A DNA stretch of 9,668 bases from Fibrobacteraceae bacterium (GTDB lineage: Bacteria > Fibrobacterota > Fibrobacteria > Fibrobacterales > Fibrobacteraceae), in contig JALNVO010000097.1 of the NCBI GenBank assembly GCA_023231365.1, positions 1-9,668 of the forward strand, written 5' to 3'. Position numbers and translations under genes: made by a program. The notes under the pieces are model-generated. The model worked only from the letters and a program-made list of their open reading frames with translations, did not search any database and had not been told where the DNA came from. Below are positions 1 through 7,600 of this stretch, piece by piece; the first letter of the stretch is position 1; every line of letters starts with the position of its first letter.

Positions 1-52
1 CGGCGGACGCCGATTCTTCAAAAAGAAAGTCCCTGCTCCTAACGAAGAATAA
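1..52 (+). CDS. C-terminal end of an unidentified gene with a basic tail (partial)
   Basis: Reading from base 2, the frame gives GGRRFFKKKVPAPNEE followed by TAA at 50-52. The glycine/arginine/lysine-rich end followed by a short acidic terminus is typical of nucleic-acid-binding proteins, such as RNA-binding or DEAD-box helicase tails, but 16 residues are too few to name it. The rest of the gene lies left of the window. It would be convergent with the exonuclease gene that ends at 139. The 86 bases between them hold only weak 4-bp inverted repeats and no convincing terminator. The call rests on residue composition and a clean stop, so confidence is modest. Confidence 0.5.
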   Translation, partial: GGRRFFKKKVPAPNEE

Positions 53-138
53 TTTTCGGATATTATTGTCCGCTAGTCTTCTAACATTGAATCGCTGCAA
101 ATAACTTATTGCGTTTGGAATAGACCGTTTAAAATCTC

Positions 139-1224
139 CTAATGCAAGAAAACAGCACGCACACCATGCTTTTGAAGTGCCGGTCGCAAAATAGGGATCA
201 AGTCCAATTCCTGCGGAAATGGAATGAGTTTTTCAAGCACATCCGAAAGATTGTAGCAACCATCTTCGCTTAAAAAAGTATATCCCTGCACTTTTCCGCC
301 GCGGACGACAACGACCCCCTTATCCCCTTGAAATCTACCTGGCAAAAACACAGCCATATCGGGAATGGGAGCTCCAGAATCCGAAAGTTCAGCCACCGCA
401 CAATTACAGGGATAGCGGTGCTTGAAAAGCTCCACTTCCACACAAAGTCTTGCCAAAAGTTCCGACCCTGTATCTTTTGTCTTAATATCGTAAATTCCCT
501 CTGCAAGCCCTTTCAGCGGACCCTTGCGGGCGTTAGAGAGCAAAGCTAGCACACGTTCGCGACGATTGCGGGCAAAAGTCTCATAAAGGATCTCGTCTTT
601 CCCCATAAAATACAGAATCCCGGGCGTGCGCGGAACATCCGCAATATTTTCATCATTCCAACCCTTGGGATAAAACGCAGGCTTTTTCCCGCCCCGGATC
701 TGTTCCGCTATTTGAGCAAGGCCGCCGGATTCATACGCCAAAATTAAAAGCTGAGCCGCAGCCAAAGCATCGCCCAAAGCCCGGTGATGCGTAAAATCAG
801 GAATGCCAAGCGCAGAAGCTAGGCGGTGCAAGCTATAATTCTGCTGCCCCGCAAAAACCCGGCGGGAAAGTTTTACCGTGCAGAGTTTTTCTGGATCGCA
901 ATCAAAACCAGCGCGTTTCATCTCAGTGCAAACAAAAGAAGAATCGAAAGCGACATTGTGAGCCACAAAAATTCTGTCCGCAAGCATCTTATCCAACCGG
1001 GGCGCTAAATCTTCGAATGTCGGAGCATTCTCCAGCATTTTCGGGGTAATGCCAGTGAGATTCACAATAAACGGAGGAATATCCCTAGAGACCTTAACTA
1101 GGGAATGGAACTTTTCCGTGATTTTCCAATCGTCGACAAGGACAACGCCGATTTCAATGATGCGATCATTTTCCGGTTTTCCTCCGGTGGCTTCCACATC
1201 GACTACGGCAAATCGCGGATTCAA
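139..1224 (-). CDS. DEDDh 3'-5' exonuclease (DNA polymerase III epsilon-like) fused to a degenerate GIY-YIG domain
   Basis: This 361-residue protein begins with a DnaQ-like exonuclease domain (about residues 4-165) that should remove nucleotides from DNA 3' ends in the cytoplasm. All five DEDDh residues are visible: D9 and E11 in VVDVEATGG, D94 in AHNVAFD, and H147 and D152 in HHRALGD. Residues about 200-275 resemble the UvrC/Cho GIY-YIG nuclease in outline: PGILYF, then ILYETFARNRRERV, then TGSELLARL and RYPCN. The signatures are changed, however (GIY to GIL, YIG to YET), so that half may not cut. Epsilon-like exonuclease fused to a UvrC-type domain is a known repair-protein architecture. 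The C-terminal 85 residues are unassigned. The start is TTG at 1222-1224, chosen because GAGG (1232-1235) sits 7 bases upstream and the reading begins just before the exonuclease core. It lies 21 bases after the stop of the 1246-1809 gene, so the two are probably one operon. It is unlikely to be the replicative proofreading subunit, given the fusion. Confidence 0.88.
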   Translation of the reverse strand: MNPRFAVVDVEATGGKPENDRIIEIGVVLVDDWKITEKFHSLVKVSRDIPPFIVNLTGITPKMLENAPTFEDLAPRLDKMLADRIFVAHNVAFDSSFVCTEMKRAGFDCDPEKLCTVKLSRRVFAGQQNYSLHRLASALGIPDFTHHRALGDALAAAQLLILAYESGGLAQIAEQIRGGKKPAFYPKGWNDENIADVPRTPGILYFMGKDEILYETFARNRRERVLALLSNARKGPLKGLAEGIYDIKTKDTGSELLARLCVEVELFKHRYPCNCAVAELSDSGAPIPDMAVFLPGRFQGDKGVVVVRGGKVQGYTFLSEDGCYNLSDVLEKLIPFPQELDLIPILRPALQKHGVRAVFLH

Positions 1225-1231
1225 AAGAAAA

Positions 1232-1235
1232 CCTC
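1232..1235 (-). promoter_or_regulatory. Ribosome binding site deciding the TTG start of the exonuclease gene
   Basis: On the minus strand GAGG lies 7 bases before a TTG codon at 1224-1222, the usual spacing. No in-frame ATG fits the exonuclease N-terminus, so this site supports the non-ATG start. Confidence 0.65.
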
Positions 1236-1245
1236 AAATGCAATT

Positions 1246-1809
1246 TTACTTGATTTCAAAGTCAATAGAACGCTTTCCCGTCTTCTCAGATACGCGGGCT
1301 GAAATTTTCTCTCCCTTGATTCCCGCATAAAGCGGAACGGAAAGAAGATCAGAAACGCCTGCAGTTTCCGAAGCAACGGCGGTCGATTCTGAGAAGGTAT
1401 CCTGATAGACCTGTTTTTTACCAACCCAAATAGTATAAGTGAACATACGAGCGGCATCACCTTTGTGAATTTGTTTCGTCGGGGCACAGAAATGGACAAT
1501 TCCCCCCTTAGGAAGCGTGCGAAGGGAATCCTTTATTTCTTCTTCCGTTGCAAAATCCGCTTCCATACGCATCCGCATATCTTTTTTGAGCTTCTCCAAG
1601 CCTTCATATTCCACGGTCACAACTAATTTTACATCTTCTGGAATTGCCGATTCGCGAATATCCCGTACTTTAGAATTATTGTTATAGTATTCCCAGCGGC
1701 CATTATCGTGGAGGACCACCGCCGCCCCATTAGAAAGGGTTGCCGTCATATCCGCAGAAAAAACAAAACAAGCAAGCAAAAAAAAAGTCAATCCAAATTT
1801 TTGAAACAT
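1246..1809 (-). CDS. Exported protein of unknown function with a signal peptide
   Basis: I do not recognise this 187-residue protein as a characterised family. It starts MFQKFGLTFFLLACFVFSAD, a positively charged end followed by a hydrophobic stretch, so it is exported. Cleavage could follow the FSA near residue 19, or the LLAC stretch could act as a poor lipobox, which would make it a lipoprotein; I cannot decide. Residues about 22-42 (TATLSNGAAVVLHDNGRWEYY) resemble the 'DG..V.L.DNG.W.Y' element common in small exported proteins, including DUF3157-like ones; this is a weak resemblance. The rest alternates charged and beta-prone segments. The start is ATG at 1807-1809, because GGAG lies 7 bases upstream and the signal peptide begins there. 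A longer reading from TTG at 1863 adds 18 residues ahead of the signal peptide and has no good ribosome site. A run of nine T (minus strand) falls in codons 8-11. It is the first gene of a probable operon with the exonuclease. Confidence 0.8.
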   Translation of the reverse strand: MFQKFGLTFFLLACFVFSADMTATLSNGAAVVLHDNGRWEYYNNNSKVRDIRESAIPEDVKLVVTVEYEGLEKLKKDMRMRMEADFATEEEIKDSLRTLPKGGIVHFCAPTKQIHKGDAARMFTYTIWVGKKQVYQDTFSESTAVASETAGVSDLLSVPLYAGIKGEKISARVSEKTGKRSIDFEIK

Positions 1810-1816
1810 CAAAGCA

Positions 1817-1820
1817 CTCC
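1817..1820 (-). promoter_or_regulatory. Ribosome binding site of the exported protein gene
   Basis: GGAG on the minus strand ends 7 bases before ATG at 1809. It selects this internal ATG over the upstream TTG and places the signal peptide at the N-terminus. Confidence 0.7.
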
Positions 1821-1849
1821 AAAAGTCAATAAAAGAAACTTTCTGCCCA

Positions 1850-1878
1850 AATATATCCTTCAAAAGCGGAATTTGCCA
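1850..1878 (-). promoter_or_regulatory. Possible sigma-70-type promoter for the minus-strand operon
   Basis: On the minus strand TGGCAA (1878-1873) is followed by a 17-base spacer and TATATT (1855-1850), about 40 bases before the ATG at 1809. The -10 is close to consensus, but the -35 is poor and the region is AT-rich, so it could be chance. Confidence 0.3.
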
Positions 1879-1932
1879 TCTTTTTTACATTCTCTTTTAC
1901 TCACATTTTAGCAATACCTTCAAATTAAAAAA

Positions 1933-1938
1933 TATACT
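1933..1938 (+). promoter_or_regulatory. Possible -10 element for the M6 protease operon
   Basis: TATACT lies 21 bases before the ATG of the protease gene, and TATAGT at 1941-1946 is an alternative. No clear -35 is seen about 17 bases upstream. A start a few bases downstream would leave a very short leader that still includes the GGAG ribosome site. The 150-base divergent gap (1810-1959) must hold the promoters of both flanking genes, but which hexamer is used is uncertain. Confidence 0.35.
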
Positions 1939-1948
1939 TCTATAGTAT

Positions 1949-1952
1949 GGAG
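1949..1952 (+). promoter_or_regulatory. Ribosome binding site of the M6 protease gene
   Basis: GGAG is followed by 7 bases (TTTTTAA) and the ATG at 1960, the same spacing as the other good ribosome sites in this window. This fixes the start just before the signal peptide. Confidence 0.75.
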
Positions 1953-1959
1953 TTTTTAA

Positions 1960-3777
1960 ATGAAACCAACTGAACACTATTTAAATCTCATTGCGGCCAT
2001 CACGCTCTTTTCAACTGCGGCAATTTGTGCAAAACCTGCGGCACCAGGCCTCATTACCCGCACAGAAAGCGATGGCCAAAAAATCCGCACATACATCCGC
2101 GGCGATGAATTCTTTCACTATATCACATCTGAAGACGGACATCTGCTCATACCGGCCAAAGATGGAACCCTTTATTACGCCAATGACAGCGGAAGTATTT
2201 CTTCCAAAAAGGCTCGAAACATTGAAAGCCGTTCAGAAAGCGATAAAAGTTTTCTGCAAAGCGTCAAAATTCAAAAACCGATTATCAGAAATTCTACTAC
2301 TGCTTTGCGGAAAGCGGCTCAACAACGGCTGCCAACTCCAGTATCTTTCACATCGGACTCCATCCACGGACTCGTCATCCTCGTGCAGTTCAGCGATACA
2401 AAATTCACCGTAGACAATCCCAAAGAAGAATATACCAATTATATGAATAAAGAAGGTTATTCCAATTTCGGAATGACCGGAAGCGCAAGGGATTACTTTA
2501 TAAAGAATTCAATGGGTTCTTTTGTTCCCACATTTGATGTCTACGGACCTGTCACACTACCAAATAAGGCATCTTACTACGGAGGAAACGACGAAGATGG
2601 TTGGGATTCCGCAGCAGAGACGATGGTAAAGCAAGCCGTAGACTCGCTAGATTCTCAAATAGACTTCAGCAAATACGATAACGACGGGAATCGCTATGTC
2701 GACTTTGTCTATGTATTCTATGCCGGCCTCGGCGAAGCCGATGGCGGAGATGCAAATACCATTTGGCCTCACGCAAGTACGCTCAGTTTGATCGGTCATT
2801 CTACAGACGACGGTGTTTATGTCAATTCATACGCCACATCCAACGAAACCAGCGGTTCTGCGAACGAAGAAGGTCTTTTCGCCTTGGACGGAGTCGGCAC
2901 TTTTGTTCACGAATTCTGTCACGTCCTTGGCCTTGAAGACCATTACGATACCGAAAACAACGGAACGGAAACACCTAGTTATTGGGACGTAATGGACGCA
3001 GGTGTTTACAATTGCAAAAGCAACGACTATGGGCTATCCAGCTGCACACTGCCCTACCTTTCCGCATTTGAACGGCTCTCCCTCGGATGGCTCACCCCGG
3101 ACACTCTCAAAACAGATACAACAACCCACATCATTGATACCATTTCCACGAACAAAGCCTACGTTCTTTATAACACGGCAAATGAATTCTTTATGCTCGA
3201 AAATCGCCAGCAAACCAGTTGGGATGAAGCCCTCCCCGGTCACGGAATGCTTATATGGCACATTGATTACAAAAGATCAGCTTGGGAAGACAACACTGTT
3301 AACTCAACACCGGGCCATCCCCGCGTAGACATCATCGAAGCCGATGGCAGCACCGACTACGGGGATGATGGAGATTCCTACCCGGGCTCCTCCAACAAGA
3401 CAACCTTCCCCGGTTTTGTCACTTGGTCTTCCGACACACTGCAACCGAAATTTTCTTTTATCGCAGAAATTTCTGGTAAAATCTGCATTTCGAATGAACC
3501 TGGAGCAAATGAGGAAACCTGCAATACGGTCCTCACTCGGACAAAAGCATCTCCCAAAACAGAAAGCGCCTTCTCTTTCGAACAAAATGCTCTTTCATTT
3601 ACAGTCAATGGGCAACTGAATATTTACAAACTAAACGGGGAAAATATTTTTTCAAGAGCCGTTTCGAATGGAGAATCCATTTCCCTTGCGGAAATCACAA
3701 ATGGTCCCGTCATCATCAAATTTTCGGCTTCCGGACAACCGCCTATCATCCGAAACTTAAATATCATGTCTAAATGA
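1960..3777 (+). CDS. Secreted M6-family (immune inhibitor A-like) zinc metalloprotease with T9SS-type tail
   Basis: A 605-residue endopeptidase predicted to act outside the cell. Residues 1-24 form a signal peptide ending near AAICA. A propeptide-like region follows to about 130. The catalytic domain contains the conserved M6 block KYDNDGNRYVDFVYVFYAG (238-256), the zinc site HEFCHVLGLEDHYD (317-330; H317 and H321 bind zinc, E318 is the catalytic base, D327 the likely third ligand), the following WDVMDAG turn (342-348) and the downstream M6 elements PGHGMLIWHID (426-436) and VDIIEADG (456-463). Residues about 536-605 form a beta-rich tail (IYKLNGENIF, then SISLAEITNGPVIIKF) that resembles a type A T9SS sorting domain, suggesting outer-membrane export or anchoring. 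The usual HEFGH is HEFCH here, so a cysteine sits in the zinc motif; the ligands themselves are intact. It is first in the plus-strand operon and its last four bases overlap the gluQ start. The natural substrate is unknown. Confidence 0.93.
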   Translation: MKPTEHYLNLIAAITLFSTAAICAKPAAPGLITRTESDGQKIRTYIRGDEFFHYITSEDGHLLIPAKDGTLYYANDSGSISSKKARNIESRSESDKSFLQSVKIQKPIIRNSTTALRKAAQQRLPTPVSFTSDSIHGLVILVQFSDTKFTVDNPKEEYTNYMNKEGYSNFGMTGSARDYFIKNSMGSFVPTFDVYGPVTLPNKASYYGGNDEDGWDSAAETMVKQAVDSLDSQIDFSKYDNDGNRYVDFVYVFYAGLGEADGGDANTIWPHASTLSLIGHSTDDGVYVNSYATSNETSGSANEEGLFALDGVGTFVHEFCHVLGLEDHYDTENNGTETPSYWDVMDAGVYNCKSNDYGLSSCTLPYLSAFERLSLGWLTPDTLKTDTTTHIIDTISTNKAYVLYNTANEFFMLENRQQTSWDEALPGHGMLIWHIDYKRSAWEDNTVNSTPGHPRVDIIEADGSTDYGDDGDSYPGSSNKTTFPGFVTWSSDTLQPKFSFIAEISGKICISNEPGANEETCNTVLTRTKASPKTESAFSFEQNALSFTVNGQLNIYKLNGENIFSRAVSNGESISLAEITNGPVIIKFSASGQPPIIRNLNIMSK

Positions 3778-4655
3778 ATCCCGATTACCCTTACACGCGC
3801 TTTGCCCCCTCTCCAACAGGTTATCTGCACCGAGGGCATATCCTTTCTGCGCTCTGGGTCTATGCTTGCGCCAAAAAATTCGGCTACAAAGTCCGCCTCC
3901 GAATTGAAGATCACGACAAAAGCAGGGCACGCCCCGAATACATTGACTCTATCCGGGAAGACCTCGAATGGCTGGGATTCAGTTGGGATGCAGAATCCAT
4001 ACAGAGCTCCCACGAAGAGCGCTTCGAAAAAGCCCTGGAACTTTTAAAAGAAAAAGGACTCGTCTATTCCTGCAATTGCAGCCGCAAATTTACGTTCGAA
4101 AATAATCCAGTAAATGGCGAAGGTGAAATTATCTATCAAGGCCTCTGTCGGGAACGAAATCTTCCTTTCTCAAGAGAGAACGCGATCCGTTTTAAGATAT
4201 CGGACAAAACCGTCGAATGGGACGATCTCCGACTGGGACACTTCGCAGAAAGACCTGCGGAACAATGCGGCGATTTCGCCCTCAGGGACAGAACCGGACT
4301 CTGGACATACCAATTCGCCGTAGCCGTCGATGATTTTGAAGAAAAAGTGGGGCTCGTCGTCCGAGGAGAAGACCTGAGGAATTCCACAGCAAGACAAATA
4401 GAGCTTTCAGAAGCCCTAGGGCGTGCACAAAGACCGTTATTTCTCCACCATCCGCTCATTACAGACACTACAGGAAAGAAGCTCTCAAAGCGGAAAAAAT
4501 CGACTAGCATCCGCGGAGAAAAGCAAACCGGGAAAAAAGCGGAAGAGATCATTGGAGAAGTCTGCTTTGAAGCGGGCATTTCCAAAAAGCAAGAACAACT
4601 TTCGATAAACAATGCAATTTCCTTGCTTGTAACACAACTCACTCCCAAATTTTGA
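3774..4655 (+). CDS. gluQ: Glutamyl-Q tRNA(Asp) synthetase (GluQRS)
   Basis: GluQRS activates glutamate with ATP and transfers it to queuosine at the wobble position of tRNA(Asp), a cytoplasmic tRNA modification step. At 293 residues it has the length of GluQRS and lacks the anticodon-binding half of a true glutamyl-tRNA synthetase. Visible class I features are RFAPSPTGYLHRGH (9-22, with HRGH as the HIGH motif), RIEDHD (43-48), VRGEDL (196-201) and KLSKR (236-240, the KMSKS motif). The zinc site typical of GluQRS is present as C100, C102, Y121 and C125. The ATG is part of an ATGA overlap with the protease stop, so translation is probably coupled. The usual proteobacterial neighbour dksA is absent. 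The alternative, a discriminating GltX, is excluded by length. The N-terminal catalytic core looks fully functional. Confidence 0.92.
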   Translation: MNPDYPYTRFAPSPTGYLHRGHILSALWVYACAKKFGYKVRLRIEDHDKSRARPEYIDSIREDLEWLGFSWDAESIQSSHEERFEKALELLKEKGLVYSCNCSRKFTFENNPVNGEGEIIYQGLCRERNLPFSRENAIRFKISDKTVEWDDLRLGHFAERPAEQCGDFALRDRTGLWTYQFAVAVDDFEEKVGLVVRGEDLRNSTARQIELSEALGRAQRPLFLHHPLITDTTGKKLSKRKKSTSIRGEKQTGKKAEEIIGEVCFEAGISKKQEQLSINNAISLLVTQLTPKF

Positions 4656-4673
4656 ATCTATATTCCAAAGTAT

Positions 4674-7600
4674 ATGGCGGATGATCTTTACAAGCGATTA
4701 TTAAAATTAAGAGACGCTTCCTTTGACTTGACTATCAAGAACAGGCTTCTCAACTTTTCTCCTAAAGCGCGTTTTCAAACACCGCTCCTTCCAGAAAACG
4801 GAATCGTTTTTTTCGAACACTGGTCTTCCAAGAACGTTTCCATACCCCTTTCCATATTCGCTCCACTTTCTGAAACATTCTCCGAAGAAAACCAAGCAGA
4901 TCTCATTTCTGATTTTAAATATGCACTCAGCTCTGTCGAAGAAGCCACGGGAGAACAAAATTTATTTCTCTCTCTCGGTTTTTTGCGCTGGCAAAATACT
5001 TCACCGGTATTGCTAATTCCAGTAAAAATAGACCCAAAAACGCTAGTCATTTCTCTTTCAGACATTCCCCCTATCGAAAATGTGCCTCTGAGACTCAACT
5101 GCAAGGGGACAATAAAACTTCCGCAAGCTCGCGATTTTCAAAACGGAAAAATTTTCGACATCCGAAATTATTTTGCAGAAGTCCAAAAAGCGGCAGAAAC
5201 CGTTACTAATTGGAAATTCACACCAAAGGGAATGTCGCTCGGCTTTTTCGATGCCGCAAAACTTTATTCTCAAGCGGATATCGATAGCGAAGAATGGAAA
5301 TCCGATCCGAAAATCAACAATCATCCAGTGCTCTCCAGGCTCCTTTCTCAAGAAGGATTCCGCGTTCTTGAATCCGGCTTTGAAGACAAGGACTTGGATG
5401 ATTTCTTCAATCCAACAGAGCACCATTTCATCAAACCATTAGATTCTTCGGCTACACTTGCCCTCCTTGAAGCGCTTCAGCCTGAAAATGAAGCTTTTGT
5501 TGTCCAAGCACCTCCAGGATCCAATCGGGAAGATTTTCTCGCCGATCTCATTTCCGAAAATATTGCCAATAGAAAGCGGATTCTTCTCACCTACAAGAAA
5601 AAAGCAACCCTTGAAAGATTCAACCAAGTCTGGAATCCAGCCCTCCCCGAATATAAGGACATCACTTGGGAAAAAGCAAAAGAAAGCCTACAGAAAACAA
5701 GGCAAGAACTCGTTCAATACAATAAAGCCGTCAACAAGCCGATTCTCCCTGGAGGCGGAACTCTTTCCGCTTCCCTCATCGCCATTGCCGATTCGTCTTC
5801 ATATAAAAAAACCTTGCCGGACTCCATTTTCAGCGGAGTGGAAAACCTGGATGCGGAAAAATTTCACGAAGCCTGTGGGTTGCTGCTAGATCTTTTGGAA
5901 CTTGCCAGTCGCAATAATGCAAAGAAAGCCAAGCAGGCGTTCAAAGGATCTTCGCTCACTTTCACTGACGAAATTCAAAAAAAACGGATCCATGACAAGC
6001 TGGAAAAGGCCTCAAAAGAATTCAAAATTTTGTCAATGCTTTCAAAAGCTGCCGCAAAGACATTTCTATTCGACCGAGCAATAGACATCAACGTTCTCAC
6101 AGAAGTGAGCGAAGCCATCACTTCGGATTTCGGAGAAAAGACGCCCTCATTCGAGAACTGGAACTTACAATCTAGGGACTGGACCACTTATGAAGAATCT
6201 CTGAAATCTCTTTCCGATGCGGGCGCATCGTGGTCCGAATTCCGGAGAAATGGTTCCGAAATCTATACGGACGAAGCTATCGACGAGTCCATTTGCGACG
6301 CAAGAGAGATCCTCGCCGACAATCTGGAACGCACTTTCAAATCTTTTTCCGAATATTACAGGGACGCCCAGCGCACGCTTCTCCACACACTCAAAACCCC
6401 GAAAAAGATAAAAAGCGATAAAGAGCTACTGGACATTACAGACAAATTAATAGAAATTCAAGAACATAAAAAACTGTATAAGAATACGTCTGTACTCGCC
6501 AACCATCTCTGCGGAAAGGATTGGAAATATGAGCACACGAATTGGACAGCGCTAGCCTCCAAGATTCGTTGGTTCTATTCTTTTCGCGAAAAAGTACAGA
6601 ACAACAAAAACGCACCCCTATCTTATGCAATACTCGAAAGATACAATGAACTGAGAAACGTCATTACCGATGCGGAGACACTTAAAAAGCTCTGCCATTC
6701 GGCAGCCGAAGACTTTGCCGATCTCAAAAAAGAACTCGGCTTTGAAACTATAGAAGATCCTTCCGTAGAAGCGCAAGCAGATCTTGTAGAAAAATGGGAG
6801 AGGTCCCAAGCCCTCATCCCGCTATATGCGCTTATCCAAGAAAAAGAAAGAGCTCTTTTCAATCTGGGGCTCACAAATCTTGCAGAGGCTGCCCTTGATG
6901 AAAGCAACAAGGACAAGGACATCAACGTAGAATTATTGCGGTTCTGGCATTCCCTTCAAGTGCAGAACGTATGCAAGATTTCGCCATCCATTTTCACTTA
7001 TTCGCCTAAAGTCAGGGCGAACAAATCCCGCGAGTACCGGGAACAGATGGATGACTTCTGTATGATGAATTTGAGGCTCGCAAAAGAACTTCTGCAAAAG
7101 AGCCCCGTTCTGCTAACCATTCTTTCTCTGGAAGCAACCGCTTTGCGGATTCCGCGCAAAGAAAATCTATTTGACGTAGTGATTTTCCTAGACGCAGAAA
7201 GCATTTCACCTCTTCAAGCAATGCCCGCCATACTCCGTTCCAAGCGGGCAATATTCATCGGGGATTCAAGCCTTCCTCCAGTGCCATTTCCCATTCTTCA
7301 GAGCGCGTCCCACAGAGATTCCTTTGTGGCGCCTCATCTTGAGAACATTCTCTCCTTCTCCCTTTACAAAGGGGCAAAGTTATCCTTCCTTCCTCTCAAT
7401 ACACTTCACAAGCACCCCGCTCTCATCGACTTTGCCAATGTAAATTTTTATGGGCAAAAAATTCATAAGCTCTCGCTCCCATCTTCAGAGCCTTTCTGTG
7501 ATATGCAGATAAAGATGGAAACCCAGCTTTCCAAAGCTATCGCCGAAGCGGCAGTCAAGCATGTCGAACAGCACCCGACACAATCACTAGGCATTATCGT

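Noticed and set aside
53..138. Possible terminator between the left-edge gene and the exonuclease gene
   Set aside because: Only 4-bp inverted repeats are present (CGGA/TCCG near 56-75 and GCAA/TTGC near 104-120), without a GC-rich stem or a proper T run.
1810..1863. Longer version of the exported protein starting from TTG at 1863
   Set aside because: It would bury the signal peptide 18 residues inside and has no spaced ribosome site, while the ATG at 1809 has GGAG at 7 bases.
4136..4648. Long open frame (170 codons) on the minus strand opposite gluQ
   Set aside because: It lies wholly antisense to gluQ, has an implausible serine-, cysteine- and arginine-rich composition and no ribosome site. 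It is a shadow of the real gene.
3774..4655. A truncated glutamyl-tRNA synthetase (gltX fragment)
   Set aside because: The length, the CxC...YxxxC zinc site and a complete KLSKR motif are those of GluQRS, which naturally lacks the anticodon-binding domain.
5458..5889. 143-codon plus-strand frame inside the large gene
   Set aside because: It is a +1-type shadow in a region where the DUF4011-helicase frame shows clear conserved blocks. Lysine- and serine-rich junk translation.
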